From the NCBI RefSeq assembly GCF_014656415.1, contig NZ_BNCJ01000004.1, positions 62,001-126,000 of the forward strand: a DNA stretch of 64,000 nucleotides, in the 5' to 3' direction. Shown one piece after another: positions 23,805 to 31,669 of the stretch. The position numbers and the translations under genes are program-made. Below the pieces are notes generated by a model. It was not told the origin of the DNA. It did no database searches and saw only the letters and a program-made list of their open reading frames with translations. Positions within the stretch are counted from its first letter, which is position 1, and every line of letters starts with the position of its first letter. This DNA is from Seohaeicola zhoushanensis (lineage in GTDB: Bacteria > Pseudomonadota > Alphaproteobacteria > Rhodobacterales > Rhodobacteraceae).

Positions 23805-24365
23805 GGGGGGAGGTCCCTGGGTGTCTTTTAAGGCGGTTGGGTGCCTGGGTTGAGGGACGGGATGTGGTCTCGAACCTTCAGCGAAGTGGGCGGTGTGTTT
23901 GGCGGATTCGACGTGTGTTGACGGCAGAGGTCTTGCGGGGCGCGCGGCGCGGTAGGGGATGGCAGGCCTTTTTGTGGAGGTGCCGAAAGGCGACGTCTAT
24001 GGAAAGTTCAAATTTTATTCGATGAGCGGTGGCTGCGAACATCAACCGTCCCGCAGCGGGCTGTGGGCGGCCGCTCTGTGTGGGACCTATAGGTCATTGA
24101 AATTAATGGCATTCCTCACTGACGCGATCCTTTTGTGATTGTGCAAGATTTGGCGCGCATAGCGCTATGGGTAACTCGGCGGGGCTCTTCGGGACCCTAA
24201 TCCTCTCCTGATCTGTCATGCTTTTCTCTTTCTCTTCTGGTAATTTAGCAGATGATGTACTATGCGGAATTACAAGAAAGTGCATAGTTATCTTCCCAGT
24301 GCAACGCCCTGCGGCCTGCGGGGCTATCTACTGGCGAACTTGCTTTGAATATCATGCGTGGGCAG
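23805..24365. other. Gene-poor, AT-richer region before the SIR2 gene
   Basis: About 560 bp with no gene that I can recognise. Base composition becomes visibly richer in A and T from about 23,850 onwards, unlike the flanking chromosome. A 60-codon frame on the minus strand (24103-24285) has a plausible GGAAGAT site and an internal ATG after a Lys/Glu-rich stretch, but no recognisable family, so it is not called as a gene. Confidence 0.6.
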
Positions 24366-24393
24366 TTGCTGAGTGTCAGCAAGTGCTAATTAT
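24366..24393 (+). promoter_or_regulatory. Operator-like inverted repeat overlapping the SIR2 gene promoter
   Basis: TTGCTGA-GTG-TCAGCAA (24366-24382) is a perfect 7-bp-arm inverted repeat. Its left arm provides a -35-like TTGCTG, and TAATTAT (24387-24393) can serve as the -10. The SIR2 gene begins 20 bp later. A repressor binding here would occlude RNA polymerase; no regulator gene lies nearby. Confidence 0.45.
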
Positions 24394-24412
24394 CTGATGA
24401 GGGGAGAAAAAG

Positions 24413-25774
24413 TTGATCGAGCCGAAGTCAGCTCCAGAGCTGTCCTACAACCAACGCATGGATGCGAAAATCCGGGATTTGCTTCTCGAGTTTGAATGTC
24501 AGCCGATATTGTTTGTTGGTAGCGGGCTTTCTCGTCGCTACTTTGATGCGCCGAATTGGATGGAGCTCTTGGAGAGAATAACATCGATGATTCCGGGGCA
24601 GGAAGGAAAATTTGAATACTACAATCAGAAGCATGAGGCTGATCCTGTTGCTATTGGCAGCGAGTTGTCTGGTTTGGTGTTCGAGTGGGCTTGGGGTAGT
24701 GGAAGACAGAATTTTCCAAAAGAGCTTTTTGCTCAAGGTAAGAGTAAAGACTGTTTCTTGAAGTACTTGGTGTGTGATTACCTGAAGGGCCTTACTCCTG
24801 CTACAGTGAACGCGTTCCCTCACGCGCAAAAGGAGATAATGGCGCTTTCAGCAATAAGGCCGCATGCAATCATAACTACCAATTACGATATGTCACTTGA
24901 GGCCATATTTGATGGCTATGTTCCGGTGACGGGTCAAACCATTATTAGATACAATACAAATAGTTTTGGCGAGATTTTCCATATTCATGGCGACGTTAGT
25001 GATCCTGCCTCGATAGTCTTGACGCAAGCTGACTACCAGAACTGGCAACAGAAGAAGAAGTATATATCGGCAAAGCTTCTCACTTATTTTGCGGAGCACC
25101 CTGTTTTTATTTTTGGATATAAGCTGGGAGACCCAAACGTGAAGGGGATACTTCGAGACATTGGTGAGTTGGTTGCGGATGAAAGCGGTTTAATCGAGAA
25201 TGTCTATCAAGTTTTTTGGTCAAGTGAGCTTCCAAGGAATCCGTCTGAGCAGTCAGTTTTCTCCGTGGATGGTAAGGAATTTCGCGTGAATGCAATACAC
25301 GCAAATAGCTTCCAGTGGATTTTTGAGGCACTAAAGAGTCAATCTGCTCTTACTTCTATTAATCCAAAGCTTGTGCGCGCGTTGGCGGCGCGGACAATGA
25401 AATTGGTTCGACATGATATTCCTTCGGGAAAGGTTGAGGCCGACTATGACGTTCTGGAGAGGGTGGCGGACCAAGACGCGGAGCTTCCAAAGCTGCTCGG
25501 GATCGCATTGGCAACCAACCCAAATCAGACTCATCCATTGACGATATCTCAGGTTGCGACTCGGCTTGGATACAAACATTGGTCCGGCGCGAATAAGCTC
25601 GTCAATAGGATAAAGGATGAAAAGGGCGTCGATCTGAGATCATCTGATAATGTTTATCATTGTCAGATTAAGACGGGTCCAGGGAAGAATAGCAAAGTTA
25701 GGAAATGGTCGCTTGCCAGCATCGACCTGTTTAAGAAGGTAATGGACGGCGAAGATTATTCCGTCGAGTTGTAA
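24413..25774 (+). CDS. SIR2-domain protein, probable NAD-consuming defence effector
   Basis: 453-aa protein with an N-terminal SIR2-like domain (about 25-250) of the SIR2_2 type seen in bacterial antiphage systems. Motifs: LFVGSGLSRRY (34-43) for NAD binding, TTNYD (155-159), HIHGD (190-194) with predicted catalytic His, and FGYKLGDPN (234-242). N157 and H192 match the Asn/His pair needed in the family. The C-terminal ~90 residues (VATRLGYKHWSGANKLVNRI) look like a winged-helix domain. The TTG at 24413 is chosen because AGGGGAG lies six bases upstream; the first ATG (24459) would lose 15 residues. It stands alone in an AT-rich island, with no HerA, Argonaute or ThsB-like partner nearby. Confidence 0.85.
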   Translation: MIEPKSAPELSYNQRMDAKIRDLLLEFECQPILFVGSGLSRRYFDAPNWMELLERITSMIPGQEGKFEYYNQKHEADPVAIGSELSGLVFEWAWGSGRQNFPKELFAQGKSKDCFLKYLVCDYLKGLTPATVNAFPHAQKEIMALSAIRPHAIITTNYDMSLEAIFDGYVPVTGQTIIRYNTNSFGEIFHIHGDVSDPASIVLTQADYQNWQQKKKYISAKLLTYFAEHPVFIFGYKLGDPNVKGILRDIGELVADESGLIENVYQVFWSSELPRNPSEQSVFSVDGKEFRVNAIHANSFQWIFEALKSQSALTSINPKLVRALAARTMKLVRHDIPSGKVEADYDVLERVADQDAELPKLLGIALATNPNQTHPLTISQVATRLGYKHWSGANKLVNRIKDEKGVDLRSSDNVYHCQIKTGPGKNSKVRKWSLASIDLFKKVMDGEDYSVEL

Positions 25775-25860
25775 ATTTAGGCTGACGGGTATGGGTGCGG
25801 GGAGTCATTAGAGCCGGAGCTGATCTCTCTTCCGCCCTTCCACCACCCCCCCAAAAAACC

Positions 25861-25933
25861 AGCGTCCCAGATTCACTCCCAAAGATTATCCTTGAGAGTC
25901 AATCACTTGACCCCCCGTCCTAGCTGGGACGCT
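25861..25933 (-). repeat. 73-nt structured repeat, copy 1 (terminator-like)
   Basis: Bounded by GCGTCCCAG and CTGGGACGC, with internal GTCAA-N4-TTGAC. On the minus strand it begins next to the GntR stop codon and, after the closing arm, runs into TTTTTT. A closely similar sequence begins 19 bp after the argF stop at 63943 and runs off the window. In both places it follows a gene in the same relative orientation, so it behaves like a dispersed 3' element with terminator features. Confidence 0.75.
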
Positions 25934-25934
25934 C

Positions 25935-26588
25935 TCAGCCCCGCCGTTCCCGCTTGTCGGCGTCGAGCTTGAGGCGGGTCTTGAAGGCCACCGAGATATG
26001 GTCCTGCAGCGCCTTCTCCGCCGCTCCCGCGTCCCGCGCCGCGATGGCGTCGACGATCGCCTTGTGTTCGGTCTGCGCCATCGCCCCGCGCCCCTCGGCC
26101 GCCAGCGAGGTGGTCGCCATCAGCGCCATCGACCGGTGCACCAGGTCCAGCTGCTGCACCAGGTAGCGATTGTGCGAGGCCAAGTGGATCTGCTTGTGGA
26201 ACCGCCGGTTCGCCCGCGACAGCGCCCGCGGGTCGTCCACCAGCGCATCATCCGCCGCCACCATCCCCCGCAGCACCTCGATCTCCTCGGCGTTGGCATG
26301 CTGCGCCGCCAGCCGCGCCGCCAGCCCCTCCAGCTCGCGCCGCACCACGTAGAGCTCACCCATCTGGTTGTGATCCAGCGAGGCCACGATCAGCGACCGC
26401 CCGTCCCGCGTCAGCAGCGACTGGGTTTCCAGCCGCTGCAGGGCCTCGCGGACCGGGGTGCGCGACATGCCGAAGCGGTCGGCCAGCTCGCTCTCCACCA
26501 GCCGGTCGCCGGGTCGGTAGGTGCCGGAATCGATCGCCTCGAGGATCAGGCTGTAGGCATCGGTCGGCGAGGGTTTGCTCTGGGTCAT
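25935..26588 (-). CDS. GntR-family (FadR/FCD) transcriptional regulator
   Basis: 217-aa regulator. N-terminal winged helix (about 10-75) with GDRLVESELADRFGMSRTPVREALQRLE, of which MSRTPVREALQRLE is diagnostic, and a C-terminal all-helical FCD ligand-binding domain with metal-type residues (SRANRRFHKQIHLASHN and TEHKAIVDAI). It lies 51 bp downstream of an SDR gene and is probably in one operon with that gene and the KstD-like flavoprotein, which it likely regulates in response to an acid substrate. The 73-nt repeat lies right after its stop. Confidence 0.9.
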   Translation of the reverse strand: MTQSKPSPTDAYSLILEAIDSGTYRPGDRLVESELADRFGMSRTPVREALQRLETQSLLTRDGRSLIVASLDHNQMGELYVVRRELEGLAARLAAQHANAEEIEVLRGMVAADDALVDDPRALSRANRRFHKQIHLASHNRYLVQQLDLVHRSMALMATTSLAAEGRGAMAQTEHKAIVDAIAARDAGAAEKALQDHISVAFKTRLKLDADKRERRG

Positions 26589-26639
26589 GCCGGTCTCTTG
26601 GGTCGCTGTTTTCCCTGTCTACAGCCCCCGGCCCGGCAA

Positions 26640-27455
26640 TCAACCCTGGCGTTGCTCACGGCTGGGTTCGTAACCCGGCCGCGGCACCAGTCCCATCAGG
26701 CTCTGCGACAGCCCGCCATCCACCACGATCTCCTGCCCGGTGATATAGCGCGCCCGGTCGCTGGCCAGGAAGAGCGCCGCATCGGCCATGTCCTCGGGCG
26801 TGCCGATCCGCCCGGCCGGCACCATAGCCTCTCGCGCGCGCTTCACCTCGGGGTCGGCGTAGAAGGCGTCCGACATCGGTGTCAGCACCAGGCCGGGGCT
26901 GACCGTGTTGGCCCGGATCCCGCGTGGCCCCCATTCGTAGGCCATCTGCCGCACCATCATTGCCACCGCCGCCTTGCTGACGCTGTAGGCGCCCGACATC
27001 GGCTGCGGCTGGCTCGCCGAGATGGAGGCGATCTGCACCACCGCGCCGCCGCCCCTGGAAGCCATCTGCTGGGCAAAGGCCTGCGCGACCCAAAGGCTGC
27101 CGGTAAGGTTGACCCGCAGCATGGCTCCCCAGTCGGCCTCGCTCACCCGTTCGAGCGGGGCGGGCCGCAGGATGCCGGCATTGTTCACCACCACATCCGC
27201 GCCGCCGAAACGCGCCGCCACGGTCGCGGCCACCTCGGCGACAGCTTCGCGGTCGCTGATATCGCAGTCGAGGCCGAGCGCGGTTTCTCCGCCCGGATCG
27301 AGCGCCGAGGCCACCGCCTGCGCCACCCCGACGCCGCGATCGAGCGCCACGACCCGCGCGCCCTCGCGATGAAAGGCGGCAAGGCAGGCGCGCCCGATCC
27401 CGCCCGAACCACCGGTCACCACGACGCATTTGCCCGCAAGACCCAGCCAGCTCAT
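26640..27455 (-). CDS. SDR family oxidoreductase
   Basis: 271-aa classical short-chain dehydrogenase. It has cofactor motif TGGSGGIG (about 14-21), NNAG (about 90), catalytic Ser in IASISA, and YSVSK (Tyr-x-x-x-Lys). The acidic residue after beta2 (ALDRGVG) favours NAD+. The start overlaps the flavoprotein stop (ATGA), so the two are co-translated. A hydroxy-acid or cyclic alcohol dehydrogenase acting in the same pathway as the flavoprotein is a reasonable inference. Confidence 0.9.
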   Translation of the reverse strand: MSWLGLAGKCVVVTGGSGGIGRACLAAFHREGARVVALDRGVGVAQAVASALDPGGETALGLDCDISDREAVAEVAATVAARFGGADVVVNNAGILRPAPLERVSEADWGAMLRVNLTGSLWVAQAFAQQMASRGGGAVVQIASISASQPQPMSGAYSVSKAAVAMMVRQMAYEWGPRGIRANTVSPGLVLTPMSDAFYADPEVKRAREAMVPAGRIGTPEDMADAALFLASDRARYITGQEIVVDGGLSQSLMGLVPRPGYEPSREQRQG

Positions 27456-29164
27456 CGCGCGGCGCTCCGTGGCAGCCCGGCGAGATGGCGGCCGGTGATA
27501 TATCCGAAGGTCATCGCCGGGCCCAGCGTGATGCCCGCGCCGGGATAGTTCCCGCCCATGATCGAGGCGCGGTCGTTGCCCACGGCATAGAGGCCGGGGA
27601 TTGGCCGGGCACCGGTGTCGAGCACCTGGCCCTCGACCGTCGTCTGCAGCCCGTCGAAGGTGCCGAGATCGCCCATCACCAGTTTCAGGGCATAGAACGG
27701 TCCGGTTTCGATCGGCCCCACCGCCGGGTTGGGCCGATGGTCCGGGTCGGCGAGATAGCGGTTGAACGCGCTGCGCCCTCGGTGAAAGGCCGGGTCCTCG
27801 CCCTTTCGTGCGCCGATGTTGTAGGTGCTGACGGTCTCTTCCAGCCCCGCCGGGTCGATGCCGCAGGCACGGGCGAGTTCGCCGAGGGTGCGCCCGGTCT
27901 GCAGATATCCATTGGCGAGGTAGCGGCGCAGCGGCACCGGCGCGGGCTTGGCGAAACCGAGGCCGTATCTGCGGATCGTCGGGCGGTCGGCGATCAGCCA
28001 GCAGGCGGTTTCCTCGGACTCCTCGCAGGCGGCGATCAGCGCGGCGCCGACGTCGTGATAACTCTCGCTCTCGTTGGTGAAGCGCCGGCCCGAGCGCAGC
28101 ACGGCGATGATGCCCGGCTTGTAGCGGTCCAGAAGGTGGGGGAAGGGCGTGTATCTGCCGCCGCCGACGGGCACTTTCGAGACCGGCATCCAGGCCGAGG
28201 GGCTGGCAAGCCGCGTCTCGAATTTGCCGCCAACCGCGGTGGCGAGGTCGATGCCGTCGCCCGTATTGCCCTTGGGCACGGGCGAGACATGCTCGCCCCC
28301 CCGCCGCAGGTGCGGATAGGCGTGGCGGATGCGGTCGAGATCCTGCGCGAAGCCGCCGGCGGCCAGCACGACCCCCTTGCGCGCGGCGATACGCAGGCGG
28401 CGGCCGCCGGTCTCCACGATGGCTCCCTGCACGGCGCCGTCCTCGAAGATCAGCTCTCGTGCCGGGCAATCGGTGTGAATCGGAATGCCGAGGTCGAAAC
28501 AACTCTTCGCGAGCCGGGCCGCCAGGGCGTTGCCCGAGGTCACCTTGGTGCCCCGGCCGTGGCGCAGGACCTCGAGGCCGTGGGCGATCAGCCGGCGGGC
28601 GACATAGGTGAAGGAGGTCAGGGATTTGGTGGCATTGAAGAAATGCTTGATGTCGGCATTCGAGGAATTGAACATCATGCCCATGAAGGTGATCGTCGAA
28701 AGCGGCGGGCGCAGTCGGCGGATGTCAGCGCCCAGCGCCGAGGTGTCGAACGGCGCGGCAAGGACCGAGCGGCCGACGTCGACACCGCCCGGCACGTCGG
28801 GGTGGTAGTCGGGGTAGAGCGTCGGCACGAAGGACACCGCGGTTTCAGTCTCGAAGAAGTCGAGCATCTCGGGCCCGGCATCGAGAAAGGCGTCGACCGC
28901 CTCGGCCTCGTAGAAATTGCCGGTCTCGTTCTTGAGATATTCAAGCGCCGCCGCGCGGCTGTCTTGTCCGGCGCAGATCCGGTTGCCGGGAATCCAGAGC
29001 ACGCCGCCGGAAAAGGCGGTGGTGCCGCCGAAGACCGGCTCCTTCTCGACGATGATCGCCTTCAGCCCGTTCTTCGCCGCCGTGATCGCCGTCGACATGC
29101 CTCCTGCGCCCGATCCGATCACCAGGACGTCGCAGGTCTGGTCTTCCTTCAGTCTCACGGACAT
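27452..29164 (-). CDS. FAD-dependent dehydrogenase (3-ketosteroid-dehydrogenase/fumarate reductase flavoprotein family)
   Basis: 570-aa flavoprotein. FAD motif VIGSGAGGMSTAITAA (about 16-31), E-containing EKEPVFGGTTAFSGG, GVVLAAGGFA, and the C-terminal GLYAVGNDRASIMGGNYPGAGITLGPAMTFG (quoted in part: NYPGAGITLGPAMTFG) are those of KstD-type delta1-dehydrogenases. These enzymes introduce a double bond next to a ring ketone. In this alicyclic-acid locus a role in desaturating a 4-oxocyclohexane-carboxylate-like compound is conceivable, but not proven. ATG at 29164 has AGGGAG upstream. It is divergent from the AraC gene and operonic with the SDR and GntR. Confidence 0.88.
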   Translation of the reverse strand: MSVRLKEDQTCDVLVIGSGAGGMSTAITAAKNGLKAIIVEKEPVFGGTTAFSGGVLWIPGNRICAGQDSRAAALEYLKNETGNFYEAEAVDAFLDAGPEMLDFFETETAVSFVPTLYPDYHPDVPGGVDVGRSVLAAPFDTSALGADIRRLRPPLSTITFMGMMFNSSNADIKHFFNATKSLTSFTYVARRLIAHGLEVLRHGRGTKVTSGNALAARLAKSCFDLGIPIHTDCPARELIFEDGAVQGAIVETGGRRLRIAARKGVVLAAGGFAQDLDRIRHAYPHLRRGGEHVSPVPKGNTGDGIDLATAVGGKFETRLASPSAWMPVSKVPVGGGRYTPFPHLLDRYKPGIIAVLRSGRRFTNESESYHDVGAALIAACEESEETACWLIADRPTIRRYGLGFAKPAPVPLRRYLANGYLQTGRTLGELARACGIDPAGLEETVSTYNIGARKGEDPAFHRGRSAFNRYLADPDHRPNPAVGPIETGPFYALKLVMGDLGTFDGLQTTVEGQVLDTGARPIPGLYAVGNDRASIMGGNYPGAGITLGPAMTFGYITGRHLAGLPRSAAR

Positions 29165-29256
29165 GGCGGTACTCCCTCTGCGCGATCCGGTGGCTCTCCT
29201 CGCGAGGGACAGTTGCATTTCGCCGTGCGGGATCGAATGGACCAAGGCCGGGATTT

Positions 29257-29266
29257 ATTGCACAAT
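29257..29266. promoter_or_regulatory. ATTGCACAAT palindrome in the flavoprotein-AraC intergenic region
   Basis: ATTG-CA-CAAT lies between the divergent flavoprotein and AraC genes. The identical decamer is found at 34981-34990, between the BadK-like gene and the TRAP transporter genes. Two identical copies in two promoter regions of the same catabolic locus suggest one regulator, most simply the AraC protein encoded next to the first copy. Confidence 0.4.
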
Positions 29267-29317
29267 TCGTGAAAGCGCGCAGGGAGGAGTGAGTCCGCGC
29301 GCGGGGAGGGGAGAGTG

Positions 29318-30223
29318 ATGGCGCAGTCCAGGATGGCGGCGATTCCGCGATATTATCTCTACGGCGACCAGGTGAGCGACGTTGAGCTGAACTTCATCCA
29401 CGTCGAACCGATCCGCGAAAGAAGCGGCGCGCATGATTGGACAATTCGCGCCCACGCCCATCCGGATCATCATCAGATCCTGCTGGTCGACCGTGGCGGT
29501 GGCGAAATCGTGATCGAGGGGCAGACCTATGCCATCCCGACCGGCAGCCTGGTGATCGTTCCGGCCGCGATGGTGCACGAGATCCGCTTCGGCCCCGATA
29601 CCGACGGGATCGTGGTTACGGTGGCGACGGCTTATGCGACCTCGGTTTCGCAGGGCGACAAGCGGCTGCTCGAGGCGGTCGACCACCCCGGCGTCTATCC
29701 GATCGCCGGCACGGGCGTCAGCGCCGAGGCCCTGGGCGATGCCTTCGAATGGCTGAACCGCGAATACATCTGGTCGGCCCCGGCCCGGCGGCTGGCGGTA
29801 ATGTCGCATTTCCTGCGCATCCTCGTGGCGGCGGTGCGCCTGCGGGGCGAACATCTGCGCACCGTCACCTCGGCCCGCGACCGTGACTACGATATCCTCA
29901 TGCGGTACCGCGAGCTGGTGGAGCGCAACTTCCGCCGCGAGAAGGCGATGGATTTCTACGCCGGCGAGATCGGTGTCAGCGCGCAGCGGCTGAACCAGGC
30001 CTGCAAGGCACGGTCGGGCAAGACGGCGTCTGAGATCCTGCATGAACGCGCGATCATCGAGGCCAAGCGCTGCCTGCTCTACATGGAGATGACGGTGGCC
30101 GAGATCGGCTATGACTTGGGTTTCGACGACCCGGCCTATTTCTCGCGCTTCTTTTCGCAGCGGGTCGGTCAACCTCCGGGCGCCTATCGCGCGCAGCACA
30201 CGGGCGAGGGGGCAAGCGGATAG
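29318..30223 (+). CDS. AraC-family transcriptional regulator (PobR/HpaA-like)
   Basis: 301-aa activator. An N-terminal cupin (about 40-110, RAHAHPDHHQILLVDRGGG and PTGSLVIVPAAMVH in part) for ligand sensing, and a C-terminal double helix-turn-helix (about 195-295) with VSAQRLNQACK and IGYDLGFDDPAYFSRFFSQRVGQPPGAYR (quoted in part). The layout and the cupin resemble aromatic-acid regulators such as PobR and HpaA. The ATG at 29318 has GGGGAGGGGAG upstream. It probably controls the divergent flavoprotein operon, and perhaps the TRAP operon. Confidence 0.9.
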   Translation: MAQSRMAAIPRYYLYGDQVSDVELNFIHVEPIRERSGAHDWTIRAHAHPDHHQILLVDRGGGEIVIEGQTYAIPTGSLVIVPAAMVHEIRFGPDTDGIVVTVATAYATSVSQGDKRLLEAVDHPGVYPIAGTGVSAEALGDAFEWLNREYIWSAPARRLAVMSHFLRILVAAVRLRGEHLRTVTSARDRDYDILMRYRELVERNFRREKAMDFYAGEIGVSAQRLNQACKARSGKTASEILHERAIIEAKRCLLYMEMTVAEIGYDLGFDDPAYFSRFFSQRVGQPPGAYRAQHTGEGASG

Positions 30224-30301
30224 TGCAAGGGATCGGCGGTTCTCTCCATTCCGCCTTGGCGCCTCTGCGGGCAGGGTGCCGGGGCGAAGGAGTGCGTGCG
30301 G

Positions 30302-30880
30302 ATGATCTATGAACTGAGGGCCTATGACCTGCTTCCGGGCAAGGGGCCGCAATACCTCGATCACTTCCGGCAGGACGGGGTGCAATATGTGACGCGGCAT
30401 CTGCCGATGGCGGGCTACTGGCTGACCGACAGCGGCAGCCTAAACCGGCTCTATCACCTCTGGATCTACACCAGCCTCGACGAGCGGCTGGCCTGCCGGG
30501 CCGGGCTGGCCGGGGATGCCGACTGGAACGACGGTTTCGTTCCGAAGGGCTTTCCGCTGATCGTTGCGCAGCGCAACATGCTGATGGAGCTGAACGAGGA
30601 CTCCGCCGCGCTGGCGGCGGTTCGTGACGCACGCAAGCAGGTTCATCCAGGGCAGGCGGCATCAAGCGCGATGTTCGAGCCGGGCTATCTGTCGCTGACC
30701 TTCGGCGAAGGGCGGGTCGCGGGGGCGGAATGTCTCGGGCGCTGGCGCGTCGTCTCGGGCGAGGCACCGGGCACTTCGGTCACGCTCTGCCGTCACGCGA
30801 TGGATGCGCCCTTGGCGGCGGTGGGGGAGGTGCAGCGCCACGAACTCCTCCGCGCGCTCTCCTGTTCGCCCCTGCGCTAG
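30302..30880 (+). CDS. NIPSNAP family protein
   Basis: 192-aa protein made of two ferredoxin-like domains of the NIPSNAP type. The opening MIYELRAYDLLPGKGPQYL and the HLWIYTSLDERLA segment are typical. Such small proteins recur in steroid and cyclic-acid degradation loci, but their biochemical role is poorly known. Start: ATG at 30302 with GAAGGAG nine bases upstream; a GTG at 30296 is an alternative. Its end overlaps the convergent SDR gene by 4 bp. Confidence 0.85.
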   Translation: MIYELRAYDLLPGKGPQYLDHFRQDGVQYVTRHLPMAGYWLTDSGSLNRLYHLWIYTSLDERLACRAGLAGDADWNDGFVPKGFPLIVAQRNMLMELNEDSAALAAVRDARKQVHPGQAASSAMFEPGYLSLTFGEGRVAGAECLGRWRVVSGEAPGTSVTLCRHAMDAPLAAVGEVQRHELLRALSCSPLR

Positions 30881-31653
30881 CCCGAAGGCGAGCCAGCCGC
30901 GCCGAAGGCCACCCAGCCGGCATCGACGCTCAGAACCGAGCCGGTGATGCCCGAGGCGGCGGGGGAGGCGAGGAAATAGATCGCCTCGGCGATCTCGGTA
31001 GGCTCCAGCATCCGTCCCAGCGGCGTGCGCGCGACGATGCCGGCAGGGTCGAGTAGCCCGTCGGCGATCAGCTTTTCGACAAGCTCGGTGCGCACATAGC
31101 CCGGCGCCACCGCGTTGACGCGCACGCCGACAGCCCCCCATTCAGCCCCCATCGAGCGGGTCATCGAGACGATGCCCGCCTTCGCCGCGCCATAGGCGTT
31201 GCGCCGGGGCAGGCCGGTCAGCGCCGCGATCGAGGCCAGGTTCACGATGGCCCCGCCGCCCTGCGCGATCATCGCGGCAGCAGCCGTGCGCGACATCAGG
31301 AAGGTGCCGGTCAGGTGAACGTCGAGTACGTTGCGGAAATGCGCCGCGCCCTGTTCCAAAGTGGGCGCGGCGGTGTCGCCGATCCCGACGTTGTTCACCA
31401 GCGCATCCAGCCGACAGAAGCGCTCGGTCACGGCGGCCACCGCCTCGGCAACGGCGGCTTCATCGGTCACGTCGCAGGCGAGACCGAGGTGGCCTTCGCC
31501 AAGCTCGGCCGCACGCCGCAGTGCGGCTTCGCCGTCACGGTCGGCGATGGCGACGCGGTGGCCGCGCTCGGCGAACAGGCGGGCGGTGCTCCAGCCGATA
31601 CCGGCGGCGGCGCCGGTGGTCAGCACGGTCCTGCGGTGGTCTGCCTGCGGCAT
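30877..31653 (-). CDS. SDR family oxidoreductase
   Basis: 258-aa classical SDR. Cofactor motif TTGAAAGIG (about 11-19), an acidic residue after beta2 (AIADRDGE) favouring NAD+, NNVG, catalytic Ser in LASIAA and YGAAK. It starts 16 bp after the TRAP large-permease gene and is thus the last gene of a dctP-dctQ-dctM-SDR operon. It may oxidise the imported compound in its first step. The exact substrate cannot be derived from sequence. Confidence 0.9.
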   Translation of the reverse strand: MPQADHRRTVLTTGAAAGIGWSTARLFAERGHRVAIADRDGEAALRRAAELGEGHLGLACDVTDEAAVAEAVAAVTERFCRLDALVNNVGIGDTAAPTLEQGAAHFRNVLDVHLTGTFLMSRTAAAAMIAQGGGAIVNLASIAALTGLPRRNAYGAAKAGIVSMTRSMGAEWGAVGVRVNAVAPGYVRTELVEKLIADGLLDPAGIVARTPLGRMLEPTEIAEAIYFLASPAASGITGSVLSVDAGWVAFGAAGSPSG

Positions 31654-31669
31654 CTGCGCCTCCCTCCGG

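Noticed and set aside
23741-24025. 94-codon frame overlapping the lipoprotein end
   Set aside because: Starts inside the lipoprotein gene in another frame and has no recognisable sequence or ribosome site.
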